A stretch of 64,000 nt of DNA from Zygnema cylindricum (Eukaryota; Streptophyta; Zygnematophyceae; Zygnematales; Zygnemataceae): the NCBI GenBank assembly GCA_037447655.1, contig JBBHKE010000404.1, positions 124,001-188,000 of the forward strand. Direction: 5' to 3'. Shown piece after piece: positions 10,685 to 22,092 of this stretch (position 1 is its first letter; each line of letters begins with the position of its first letter). The notes under the pieces are model-generated. The model had not been told where the DNA came from. It saw only the letters and a list, made by a program, of their open reading frames with translations, and did no database searches. A program made the position numbers and the translations under genes.

Positions 10685-11165
10685 ATCTATCTTTCCATTT
10701 CTATATTTTCTTTCACCTATTTTTAATCCGGTTTCTTCCTTTTGATCCGGTTTTATCTTTCAATCGGTTTTAATTCTATCTCTTCTCCACTTGTAGTTTC
10801 TCTTTCAGTTTTCCTTTGAAAGAAAAATGATTAAAATTGATATATATCTAAAATTTACACATTTAAAATACTTTTACTTGTTTTTCCAATTTATTCTTTC
10901 GAGAGTTTCCCTCTTACCTTAGCCTATTCTATTTTTTTCCTGCAGATTTACATCTATATTTTCTGACAATTCAGTTTTTTGTTGTCAAATTAGGGTTTTT
11001 CTGCAGATTTTAGGGTTTTTATGTCAAAATTAGGGTTTTTCTGCAGAAATTAGGGTTTCCTGCAGAATTATGGTTTTCTGCCGAATTAGGGTTTCCTGCA
11101 GGATTATAGTTTTTTGCAGATTTAGGGTTTCCTGCAGAATCAGAGTTGCTTCAGGGTTGCTTCAG
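10685..11165 (+). repeat. GP LTR, second part with AGGGTTT repeats
   Basis: This continues the LTR interrupted at 6490; the reverse copy at 14580-14935 carries the same order. From about 10985 it contains about eight irregular copies of ttagggttt...ctgcaga, resembling telomere units but with long spacers. The LTR end is not sharply defined; no clear PBS is visible near 11150, so the boundary is approximate. Confidence 0.55.
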
Positions 11166-12075
11166 GCCTAAGGATGGCCGAAAACCTAGAGTTTGGGCAG
11201 CTCATTTTCCCTAACCCTATCTCACTTCCAAGTTTATTTTCCTTTTGTTTCTTTGTTCCCGAATTTTTCTTTCCCTCTTTCTTCGGGTGTGGACATTCAC
11301 TAGGTGAAGGCCTACACGGTCTTCAGGATATTCGGAGGAGACTCCTTTTGGAGGAAACTTTGGGAGCGGATTGTCGAGAAGATTTACACTTTGGCGCTCT
11401 GCAAAGCCCCAGCTGCGGCTCACCTTTGATAATCACCAGATTATTAAAAGTGTTTTGTAAGTATTACGATGCCCTGTGGGTGCAGGCGTGTGATAGGATA
11501 GTTTGTAAATCGTTTAGAGGGTACGTGAGTGGATTGGGGCAATCAAACCCAATTGTATTGAGCATTTCCATTGTTTACGCTTTCCATGCTTGCCATCTAG
11601 CCGTGAGTGGCCTTGTGTTTTTCTTGTTGTATATTTGGCGAGGAATTTTTTTGGTTAGATCTGGTCGTTGGTGGCCTTGGATAGAACTATTTTCTGCCTG
11701 TAGAGCTTTAGATCTGCACCTTCGGGTGCTTGTTTAGCAATTTTTTGCTTTTAATAGATCTGGCCCTTTGGCCTTGCCCACTCGTTTTGCAGGGTAGAGG
11801 TTTCGGTAAAAGCGACTTTTTGATTAGATTTGGCCATTGCTGCTTTCCTAGAGAGATTGTTGCCTACGTGTTTGGTAAGGTTCTCACTTGTTGCATTTCG
11901 AATAGATCGTGTTGAATACCCTGTCGTCGTGGTTCCCATTTTCCTTTTATGCCCACCAATTGGAACAATCTTATTTTTTGTCCCAAGTCTACTCACAGTG
12001 GCGTTGTTTTCCGCCAATCACTTGTAGACCAAACGGATCTAACGAGTCTACCTCATTCTCCTATAGTTTTAATTA
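11166..12075 (+). other. GP 5' leader (untranslated)
   Basis: The leader matches the reverse leader at 13409-14510 in scattered blocks (gcaaagccc, cacctttgataatcacc, gatgccctgtggg, gatcgtgtt, atgcccacc). It presumably led to the gag now at 16715, before the inverted copy intervened. The ORF at 11174-11737 shares a CGSPLIITRLLKVFCK stretch with a reverse ORF at 14159-14497. This is explained by DNA similarity, and the diverged GP4 leader does not keep it, so no gene is called. Confidence 0.5.
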
Positions 12076-13408
12076 ATTTGTTACTTTTCCAACTCGATTA
12101 TGATCTGTGGAGCCTTGGTCAAATGTGGCTGCTCGTTGTTGGACGGTAGAACCCCGAAGGGTTCGACCGGCCAACGTCGGCATATGAACGACTGTTTGGG
12201 CCATTCCTGTAAACTGCGGCTTCATTTCCACCATGAAAGCTACAAACTGTTCCTTCATCATAGCTGTCATAGTAGCTTGCAGCTCTAACTTTTCTCTCTC
12301 TCTCTACGGGAAATTTGGGGACGAGGAGATTCTTTTCTCGGTCTCCTTAGGCGGAGCGACCGGCTTGGCGGAACGGGCGGGAATACCCCCATTCTTGATT
12401 TGATTGTGATATGAGAACTCTAGATTATTAATATGGCATCAATGGGCATAATGTCCCATCTGCTGACAGTGAGTGAATGTGGCCGTCTTATCTGGACACA
12501 TACGAGCCTCATGCCTTATTTCCGCGCAACGCAAACATAATCTGTTTCCAGGGTTAAATGGTAGAGCTCCCATGGCAAGCACTTTCGAAGGCCTATTGTT
12601 GGGCCATGGGTTGCTTGGTGGGGAAGTGGGAAAGCAGCTTCCGATCGATCATGAGCTTCCCACCAACACGACTGTATCTCATATTCAACCGCATATTGGG
12701 CGGCCTGGTCAAAGGTAAATTTCAAGCCGTATGTCTGCGTAAGATGACTTTGAATAAATCGTTTTGAGTGATCAGGAAACTGTCCAACAAATTTTTGGAC
12801 AGCTTCCGCATCGGACATTAAGTCCGGTAAGGCTTCCCTTAACGTCTCCATACGGGCACGTAGAGCGGGGGCGATTTCACCCGGTTTACATTTGAAGTTC
12901 ATCAGTTCCATCACTTGATCTGGATTTTGCATTCGATACTCCCCTTCTACGAGATTAAACATGACCGAAAGGGGATCTCGCAACGGAATCGTCATCCCTA
13001 ATTGTGCTGGGACAGCAGCACGTGCAGCCACAGCATATTGCCGAGGAATTTTTGGGACAGCGGGAACTAGGACATTACCTTGGGCATCTAAGACCTCGGG
13101 AAAAGCGGCCTGAAACGGGATATCCACTTGTCCTATGACCTCTGGTGTGCCAGCGAAAGGAGGGGAAAATTTTGTCATCGCGAGTATAGTATTATACTTG
13201 CGGAAATATAGGGTGAGAGCTGAACCTTTAAGGTACCGACCAAAGAGAGAGAATGCTACACGAAGATCAAATCGATCTTGATAGGGAAATGCCAAATCGC
13301 GCATTTCGGTATCATACAACATGCGGAAATGAGATAAGGACATTGTACCCTTCATCTCTGAAAAGCAAAATTGCATTTTGCTCATGGGCCCTCTGAGGAG
13401 GAAGCCAT
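12073..13408 (-). pseudogene. GP2: Gag in inverted orientation
   Basis: The minus-strand Gag starts at the ATG at 13408 (MASSSEGP). A one-base loss puts a TGA after eight codons, and the frame reopens at 13385 as MSKMQFCFSEMKGTMSLSHF. The 289-codon stretch to 12516 carries the capsid-like region (RVAFSLFGRYLKGSALTLY, then PLRDPLSVMFNLVEGEYRMQ). The knuckle region at about 12400-12560 is degraded, and MTAMMKEQFVAFMVEMK follows at 12270. Protease and 3' LTR are absent. The left end abuts the forward leader at about 12075. Confidence 0.78.
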
Positions 13409-14510
13409 GTCACTGACCGGTGTGTATGGAGGTGGGACAAAAATTAGACCAGGAGAAGACCAAAAGGAGAGGGAACCTGAGTCCAATCCCTCGAGGCTCT
13501 CGTCTTTGGTTTCCTCTACAGATAGCGTAGAGGAGACGGAGGCCAAAGAAGAGATTGATGTGAGTCCGGAACGCGCAGAGGATGTTCTCGAAATTGGAAC
13601 CGAAGTAATAGGAAAATTAGATATACTTTCTAGATCGATTTGGTCTTTAGGTTATGGGCGAAAAGCTACACCACTATGAGTAGACTCAGAACGAAATTTT
13701 AAATTGTTCCAATCGGTGGGCATTAAACGAAGAGGGAAACAATGACGAGATAATGAACACGATCTATACGAAATGCAACAAGTGAGCAACTAAGCCAAAC
13801 ACAACAATCAAACCAATAAGTCACTATCAAGGCCACGATGACCAGATCTACCAAAAAGCCATGTTATTGAAACCTTCTACCCTGCAAACAAGTGGGCAAG
13901 GCCGGAGGGCTAGATCTATAAAGGCAGAAAAATTGCTATCCAAGCACCCACAGGTGCAAATCTACAGCAACACAAACAGAGAGACAATTATCCAAGGCCA
14001 CCAACGGCCAGATCTAAGCTGTAAAATCCACTCCAAGCAATCACGAAAAACGGAAGGCCACTCACGGCCAGATTACAAACAAAGAAAGTTGGGAAATGCA
14101 AGTGATCAATACAATTGGGTCCAATGAAACCCAATCCACGCACGAACCCTCTAAACGGTCAACCAACTATCTTAACACGCTCCTGCGCCCACAGGGCATC
14201 GTAATGCTTACAGAACACCTTTAATAATCTGGTGATTATCAAAGGTGAGCCGCAGCTGGTCGCCGCAGCTAGGGCTTTGCAGAGTGCCAAAGTCTGAATC
14301 CGCTCCACAATTCGCTCCCAAAGTTTCTTCCAAAAAGAGTCTCCTCCAAATGTCCTCAGGACCGTGTGGGACTCCACACAATTTCCAAATAATCGTGTGA
14401 AACACCACGGCTTAACAATGCAAATTACGAACGAAAACTGAAAGCGAATCCAAAATGTGAAGCCATGGAGATCTATGTATGGTGCGGGACCGAGCAAGGT
14501 AGACTAAAAG
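13409..14510 (-). other. GP2 5' leader, inverted
   Basis: This is the untranslated leader of the inverted GP copy, matching 11166-12075 and, more weakly, 33960-34900. It includes the pyrimidine-rich gag-proximal segment with CCTCTACGCTATCTGTAGAGG, a small inverted repeat also present at 16590-16610. No convincing gene. Confidence 0.55.
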
Positions 14511-16561
14511 TATCGGAAAAGATAGTATAAGTCACAAATCAAGTTAGAATCAGGTTAGCAGCATCCTAAACCCGAATTCGGTAGACTAACCGTAAAATCT
14601 GCAACCAAACCCTAAAATCTGCAACCAAACCCTAAAATCTGCCACAAATTTAGACTTAGAAAGCCTAAAATAGAGTGACAGCAAGGTGGAGGATAGAAAT
14701 AAGATAGAGGAAAAGCATTAAAGAACTGAATTGAAATAAACAAACAAAAGTATTTTCAAGGTACAAATTTTAGATATATATCAATTTTTATAATTTTTCT
14801 TTCAAAGGAAAAACTGAAAAAGAAACTACAAGTGGAGAAGAGATGGGATTAAAACCGATGGAAAGATAAAACCGGATCAAAAGGAAAAAAACGGATTAAA
14901 AATACGTGAAAGAAAATTTAGAAATAGAAAGATAGATTTTATATGGTAAATAATGTATATATATATTTTTCTTTTTAAATTTCTCACGCCAAACTGAGAA
15001 TGCAACTGAAAATGAAAGGTTAATTGGACTGGAAATGGAAAAGACAAAACCAAGAACAAAAACTGAAAATGAAAGATAATAATTTTTTATGTTTTTTTTT
15101 CTTTCAACAAAAACTGAAAATAAAATATAACAATTTTTTTTTATTTTTTTTAAAACACACAACAAGAGAGAGGAGAATGATAATTTGAGAGTACATGAAT
15201 ATTAAGCCGATGGGTAGCCACTAGGCTCCACGGTCTGGGCGTATTCCTTACAGGAGTTAGGTGAAGGATTTTAAATAAAGAAAACCAAACCAGAAAAAAT
15301 GCAAGAAAACAACAATAAAAATCTGCTGTGAATCCGAGATAACCGGATCTTGGCACACTGATTGCAAAAAAATTACAACAAGAAAACAAGCACCGAAAAT
15401 ACGTAAAGAATCCGAGATTACCGAATTCTAACAAACGAGTAAAAATAGCAACAAGAAAATACAAGAAAACAACGTTAAAAATCTGCACGAAATCCGAGAA
15501 AACCAGATTTTGACACACTAATAACCAATTGCAGAAAATGATAGCGGGAAACAAGCAATGGAAAATGGTAGAGAATCCGAGATAACCTGATTATAACAAA
15601 CCACCATTGAACTCTAACAAAAGCCACAAAAATTAGACAACAAAATGTCAAACACTAATTCAGAGAAGGCATCCACAAAGGTTTAGAAACAGCCTGAGAA
15701 AGCAGGGAGAATCAAAACTAGAAGAGGTTGTTGAAGGGAAACCGTGCAGACTCCGGCCGAAACCGAGTGAATTAATTTGTAGGGCTTACAATGAAAGTAT
15801 AATAAGGAAATAGAAAACCTAAGTGCTTAACAAACTAAGGCAGAAAAAGCCTTGCAGGAAAAACACTGACAATTTGACTAAGGAAAAAGACAAGGGGAAA
15901 AGACAGAAAGATCTAAGTCATCTTCGACCAATTCCTATACTCTCAAATTATGAGAGTACGAACCTAACGCAATCGTCTAAGTACTAACGAAATAACCAAA
16001 GTACTACTTTCTGACATTAGCTAACTAACCAATCATGTGAGAGTATTTCAATATACAATTTGTGACTAGTTTGGGTTCTGGCAATAAGCGACCAGGACCA
16101 TATGCCTACGTTACAAAATTCACAATCCGCGGATTAAAACCCGTCCTAACTACATTTATGCGTGAACCTACATGGGTTCACGACTTCAATGTGAACCAAA
16201 AATCGAAGCGCCAACAAACGCTTCGTGTACACTTGATTCGTACATCGCGAAATTCCAAAAGAAGTGAAAATACGGGCGAAAATAAAAGTACAAATGTAAT
16301 ATCGTGGAGGTTCGTTCATCTTGTTTCGTACGACCTCCAAACGATATCCGCGTACGCCATTCGAATCGGGCACCTTCAAATCGAGCACGCAAATATGTAT
16401 CTCCGTGTCACCAGCAGAATTCCCGGCGTCTCTTCGAAGTAAGTACACAATAAATCCTGCATTCAAGCATGATTTTAACACAAACGGAATTAGTGTAGCC
16501 TCAACCCGTAATATTCCTACAAAAAAAAAAAATACATGTCCCGACAGAATGTGGCATAACA
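14511..16561 (-). repeat. GP2 LTR, inverted, ~2.05 kb
   Basis: In the sense direction it begins TGTTATGCCACATTCTGTCGG at 16561 and ends near 14510 after AAACCCTAAAATCTGCAACC repeats. Long blocks match 5400-6490 plus 10685-10950 in reverse. The first 500 bases of the LTR have diverged from GP1/GP3. The 16561 boundary abuts forward GP leader sequence with no recognisable target duplication. Confidence 0.6.
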
Positions 16562-18100
16562 ACATCTGTCTCTTCTTTGTCATCTATCTCCTCTACGATA
16601 TCTGTAGAGGAAATTGAAGACAAAGGTTTCGAGGAATCCACTTCTAGTTCCCTCTCTTTTTGGTATTTTCCTAGTCTCATTTTGTTCCCGTCTTTGTACA
16701 CGCCAGTCGGTGACATGGCTTCCTCCTCAGAGGACCCCATGAGCAAAATAGAATTCTGCTTTTCAGGGATGAAGGATACAATGTCTTTATCTCATTTTAG
16801 TATGTTGTTTGATACCCAAATGCGTGATTTAGCATTTCGCTACCACGATCGATTTGATCTTTGTGTAGCATTCTCTCTCTTTCGACGGTACCTCAGAGGT
16901 TTGGCTCTCACCTTATATTCCCGCAAGTATATTAGTATACTCGCGATGACATAATTTTCCCCTCCTTTCGCTGGCACACCAAAGGTCAGAGGACAAGTGG
17001 ATATCCCATTTCAGGCCGCTTTTCCTGAGGTCATAGATGCCCAAGGTAATGTCCTAAATCCCGCTGTCTCGGAAATTCCTCGGCAATATGCTGTGGCTGC
17101 CCATGCTTCTGTCCCAGGCCGATTAGGGATGACGATTCCGTTGCGAGATCCCCTTTCTATCATGTTCGATCCTTACAAGTGAAGTATCAAATAGTAAATC
17201 CAAATCAAGAGAAAGAACTGATGAACTTCAAACGTAAACCGGGTGGAACCGCCTCCGCTTTACGTGCCCGTATGGAGACACTACGGGAAGCCTTACCAAA
17301 CTCAATGTCCGATGTGGAAGCTGTCCAAAAAATAGTTGGACAATTTCCTGATCACTCAAAACGATTTATCCAAAGTCATCTTATTCTCACATACGACTTG
17401 ATATTTACCTTTGACCAGGCCGCCCAACATGCGGTTGAATATGAGATGGAGACGTGTAGGTGGGAAGCTCATGATCAATCGGAAGTTGCTTCCCCACTTC
17501 CCCCACCAAGCAACCTATGGCCCAACAATAGGCCTTCGAGGGTGCTTGCCTTGGAAGCTCCACCGTTTAACCTTGGAAACAGATTATGTTTTTGTTGTGG
17601 GGAAACATGGTATGAGGCTCACATGCGTCCAGATAAGACGACCACATGCACTCACTGTCAGGAGATGGGACAATATGCCCATCGATGCCATATTAAAAAC
17701 CTAAAGTTCTCATATCAGAATCAAAACAAGAATGGGGGTATTCTCACCCGTTCTGCCAAGTCGGTCACTCTACCTAGGGAGACCGAAAAAGTATTTACTC
17801 CTCGTAGAATGTCCCGTAGAGGTAGAGAAAAGATAGAGCTGCAAGCTACTATGGCATCTATGATGAAGGAATAGTTCGCCGCTTTCATAGCGGAGATGAA
17901 GCCACAGTTTATCGGAATGGCCCGTACAGTCGTTCACATGCCAACGTTGACCGGCCGAACCTTTCGGGATTCCACCGTCCAACAATGAACAACTGCGTTT
18001 GACAAAGGGTCGCCGGATCATAATCGAGTCGGAAAAATAACAAACTCTCGTATTCCACTATCTTTTGAGAAGAAACCTCTCTCTCCTCTTCCAGAAACGG
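16562..18100 (+). pseudogene. GP3: Gag with disabled frames
   Basis: Leader sequence runs to the ATG at 16715 (MASSSEDPMSKIEFCFSGMK). The frame is open to 16954, where a stop falls after ILAMT. It reopens in the same frame (16997-17182), then shifts by one into 17179-17874. That part contains the rest of the capsid-like region and two knuckles: CFCCGETWYEAHMR, which has lost its final Cys, and CTHCQEMGQYAHRC, which has lost its His. The stop at 17872 replaces a Gln codon kept in GP1. The start is chosen because GP2 and GP4 share MAS-SEGP there. Confidence 0.8.
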
Positions 18101-18737
18101 CTTCAGCTATTACAGCTGAAGCACTTACAATCTTAGATAGTACAATCCAAGATGCTCAGCGCGTCAAAGAACTGTTGAGCATCCTTTCGGCCATGATTGA
18201 GGACGTGCCCAAGGCCTCTCCTATTTGGGTGAGGTCCTTGCCGCCGCCGCTTTACGCGCATGGCAACTGAATCGCAATCTGACGGCAATCCAGCCAATTT
18301 CAGCGGACGAACGTAGCACGTTAGATCCTCACATTAGCTTTCTTGATAACAGTCGACATTCATTCACAGTCAATGGTGTCGCCCCTTCCCTCCCTCTCAT
18401 GGACACCGGAGCCAAACTCGTGATCCTCCGATTTGGATTTGCGTTGAAGCTTGGCCTCACGGCAGACAAGCTGCAACCCACAGCCACACGGTTACTAAGT
18501 TTAGCTGGTACCACGGAGCCGGTCCTTTGAATCACCAAGAACCCTTTCGTGTTTTGGTTTCAAACCGAAACCGAAACTGAATTTTCTGAAATTTCTTCAC
18601 ATGCGCTCGTTACTAAGTGTAGCGATTATGAATATTTGGTTGGCCAGGATGTTAAGTTTTGGGTTGGCGACGCTATAGATATGTACAACCAAATATTATC
18701 TTACAGACTGAATCATTTTCTTGAGCGGAAGATTTGA
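18100..18737 (+). pseudogene. GP3: DTGA protease with shared TGA stop
   Basis: The open frame 18225-18530 contains [21 protein letters not shown] and ends in the same TGA as GP1. The continuation 18549-18737 holds SDYEYLVGQDVKFWVG. GP1 and GP3 are almost identical here. The stop therefore predates their duplication, or was spread by conversion. The protease would process Gag if active. Confidence 0.75.
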
Positions 18738-19288
18738 CTTCCACTTATTTTGGCACGGAAGCCCTTGCCTATCATGGCTCATTCAACGACAGCACTTTTG
18801 GCTTATGCTGGTATAACCACATTTGATACTTACATGCATTCTCTCCATGCATCCTCAAGATTGTCAAGATGGCTTCTAATGGGATGTTGAGTTCACAGGG
18901 TGCAGCTTACATGGCTATTAAGGAGCATGCCTAGATGGGTGCTTCACATTATTCGCAGGATTTTTCGCAGGACGTGGATTCCAAGGGGATACTCATTACA
19001 GAGGAGACTTATGATTCACGTCTTCGCGGGCTTCCGATTGTGTTGGCCAACTCCTCCGCAGGCTAAAGAGCAAGAGGGGGGAATAAATGGTTCTCTCTCT
19101 CAGCTTCCCACTCACCTTCCACCTTTTATCCTTTCCACCCGTTATTTCATTTTCACATTGTCATATTCATTTTTGCTTTGTATTATAATTCTTTTGTTTG
19201 AGGATTTTCATTGCTCGTTTGTTCCACCTTTTCTTTACAACTGGTGGGTTGCATGTTTTTTGGTTCGATTAGACGCATGCACGACAGC
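18738..19288 (+). other. GP3 3' internal region, non-coding
   Basis: It is a near-identical copy of 4228-4778, including the purine run before gaataaatgg. No domain is recognised in the broken frames. Confidence 0.5.
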
Positions 19289-19916
19289 TGTCATGCCGCA
19301 TCTCGTCGACCACTTTCCTCGTTAATATTTAGGTTTTAGGATGAGCGGCTGCCACACTAATTTGCATTTGGGTGTTATTATGGTTTCGCAGGTCCATACA
19401 TACTTACGTTGCAAGTTGACCGTCCGTATATACCTACGTAGACCGTAATTTGCGTCGACGACAAGTTTGACCGTACGCCTTACATTTCCCGTAATTTTCA
19501 ACAACGAGGTTGACCGTACATACTTCATTTCCCAAAATTTCAGCCGACGATTCATTTTCAAATTCACGTCCGTACTTAAGTTTTCTCTCGCAGATTTTGG
19601 CGTGACGTGACAGTCAATTTTATATATTTGTTTCGCGAAGTATGATTTCGGAATGTCGGTGGCGCGACGTACAATTTCAATCATCAGTGACGCGATGTAC
19701 AATTACGAAACATAGGTGACGCGGCGTGCGATTTCGAAATGTTGGCGACGCACGGTGATTGGTTTAATTTTAAATCGTGAACCCATGTAGGTTCACACAT
19801 TTTCATGTAGCTAGGAAGGGTTTAATCCGCGGATTGTGAATTTTGTAACGTAAGCATATGGTTTTGGTCGCTTATTGGCCAAGACCCAAACTAGTCGTAA
19901 ATTGTATAGTGAAATA
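19289..19916 (+). repeat. GP3 LTR, first part (interrupted by N1)
   Basis: It starts TGTCATGCCGCATCTCGTCG and runs nearly identical to 4779-5406, then is broken at the N1 target site AAATA (19912-19916). The empty site gtgaaatactctc is seen at 5399-5412. Confidence 0.75.
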
Positions 19917-21203
19917 TGTTGTTCTTTGGTCTAAAATAGACCGCAGAAGCCACCCAAACTATCATGCAAGAAGCTAAGCGAAGCTAGGCCAATGAACAAT
20001 CATTTGAAATGCATCCTCCATTTAACATACAACAACATTTAGGGTTTCATGGAATAATCAACATAAATAAACCCTATGACAATATCTAAGGTTTGATGGA
20101 ATAATCGACATAAACAAACCCTATGACAAATGCATAAACAATGCATATCAAACATATATAAAATAACATAAATAATAAAAACAAATGCATCACACATAAA
20201 CAAGAGTATAATCAAGGTATAATCATTATATCATTCAAAGTGCATGACCTAATCGGCAACCCTAAAAGTTTACATCTTCGGTCCCCACTTTACTAACCAG
20301 CATTGATGATTAATTCCTAACAAAGCTCATTCCTATATATACACTTGTGAGCTGTCAACGAATCACTAAGTGTCAAAATAACCAACATACATTACGTACA
20401 TGTCATCAAGTCCTATTTAACCATAATAGACCATCACTAAGAATAAATTAATCGTAAGCGTACACCTGAAAGTCAAGCAATCGTAAGCGTACACTTGTCT
20501 ACAAGTACGACATCGTACACACACAAATTAAACTATCGAAAACCGTAATTGATCACTTAAAATATAAACATCATAATCAACTCTAATTTATTAATACATA
20601 TACGACAAGAAAATGTTTCTTCAAATATTTACACCGACGCATCCATAAATCCGCGTCATAAGTGACAACTTGCTTAGTCACTTGTCGATAGATCCACGTA
20701 GTGAACCGACATCGCATATGTACGGTCCACCTAATAATACGTCATTAAAGATAATGAGATCCCTTGAAAATATCGGCAGACGCCGTTCGCCCTCCACGTG
20801 TACCATGACCAACTTGCCGAAATCAATTCGTACGATCCAAATCCTGTCCGTACCAAAATCACGTACTTCGTCATAAATGCGCCTTGTCGCATTTAAGGTA
20901 CACGTCATTTTCAATAAATGTATGTCGTAAATAAAGTACACCTGTCGCATTATGTTTCGTACGTGCGACGTACCATTTTATCTTCGTCGATTATCTCACG
21001 TCGGATTGCTTCGCGATCCGCCGTCCATTTCCTCTCACATTTCGTGCCACTCAATTACTCCATTAATTTTATGTGTACATTTAATTCCCCAATTCATAAA
21101 TCCTTTCGAACTTCCACAATATATCGCGTAAATGCGTACGCACGAAACATCGCGTACGCACGAAACGATGTGTTCGCACGAAACTAACTTTTCAAAAACA
21201 ACA
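19917..21203 (-). repeat. N1 3' LTR, 1287 bases
   Basis: The sense start is TGTTGTTTTTGAAAAGTTAG (at 21203) and the end AAGAACAACA. It contains a 16-base direct repeat (20450-20465 and 20479-20494), a TATA run at 20334-20341 and two AAACCCTATGACA-type units near 20090. The ORFs at 20670-20950 and 20918-21187 recur only because the LTR is repeated. Confidence 0.88.
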
Positions 21204-22078
21204 CTCCCCCGAAAATTTAGTTTCGTGCATCCATTATGCCACGTCATCATCTGTCACACTTCATGGAACTACGTCACCAGCTGTCATCAATGTCACCTTC
21301 AGCTGCCTCCTCCATTTGAATCCGCCAAATGCCTCCGCCAGAATTTTCCCACTTGTTCCACCATCGCTTCCGCTTCCTCCACATACCATCCAGATTTCAT
21401 AATACATAATATATATATTTTTCATTTTCCGATTACAACAAAATAATTCCTTCCAATATCTAAATCCGGATCTACATTCCCAAAATTCTATCACAAATCA
21501 ACTAAAAATTAAAGCCAAATTATCACACTAATAATATATCCCCGCTCAAATAATTCCTACCTCATTATAACAAATTTAGATTTCAATAAAAAAATTTTCC
21601 TCTTTTCATAAACTATCAAATCCCAAAATTTCCCATAAAAATTCATATAACAAATAGTATTTTCCCCAAAAATTAAAATAATGTCACATTTCCCAAAAAT
21701 TTCCAACAACTCAAAATCTCCATTACAAATCCAATTTTCAACAATCATCGATCCACAAAATTTGGATCTCTCCACCATATGTCAAAACTCCCACCTTCCA
21801 CATCTCTCCATCAAACGAATATGTATTTTCCAAAAATAAAATATCATTTCTCATAATTAATCATTTTCATTGAGGGTAGACATTTCGGCACTCTCACTAA
21901 GTTAACCCTTGGGGCGATGCAAGATTAAACTCGGCACATACCAACACTATGATAAGGCCGATCTCATGGGTACACAGACACCATTACTGCAATACAACCA
22001 GCAAGGACAATATTAACCCGCTACAATGCGTGTGACACAAACCTATCTCGACTTAACCTAACATATGATAGATGGGGT
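21204..22078 (-). other. N1 internal region, non-coding
   Basis: It begins at the polypurine tract TTTTCGGGGGAG (reverse, 21204-21217) and ends at the PBS. It is homologous to the N2 interior (30912-31820). No ORF of note; AT-rich blocks only. Confidence 0.75.
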
Positions 22079-22092
22079 GTGGGCCCATTACC
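22079..22092 (-). other. N1 primer binding site, half-tRNA iMet
   Basis: The sense strand reads GGTAATGGGCCCAC, one mismatch from the initiator-tRNA anticodon-loop complement seen in N2 and T9. Confidence 0.75.

Noticed and set aside
11174-11737. 187-residue ORF in the GP leader
   Set aside because: Low-complexity start, no domain, and the shared CGSPLIITRLLK stretch with the inverted leader reflects DNA identity; the GP4 leader breaks it.
14580-14645. Interstitial telomere repeat
   Set aside because: Units are separated by atctgcaac spacers and sit in an LTR; not a continuous TTTAGGG array.
20670-21187. Paired ORFs of 68, 90 and 89 residues repeated at 23118-23635
   Set aside because: LTR sequence of N1 duplicated as the two LTRs; frames are not kept in N2.
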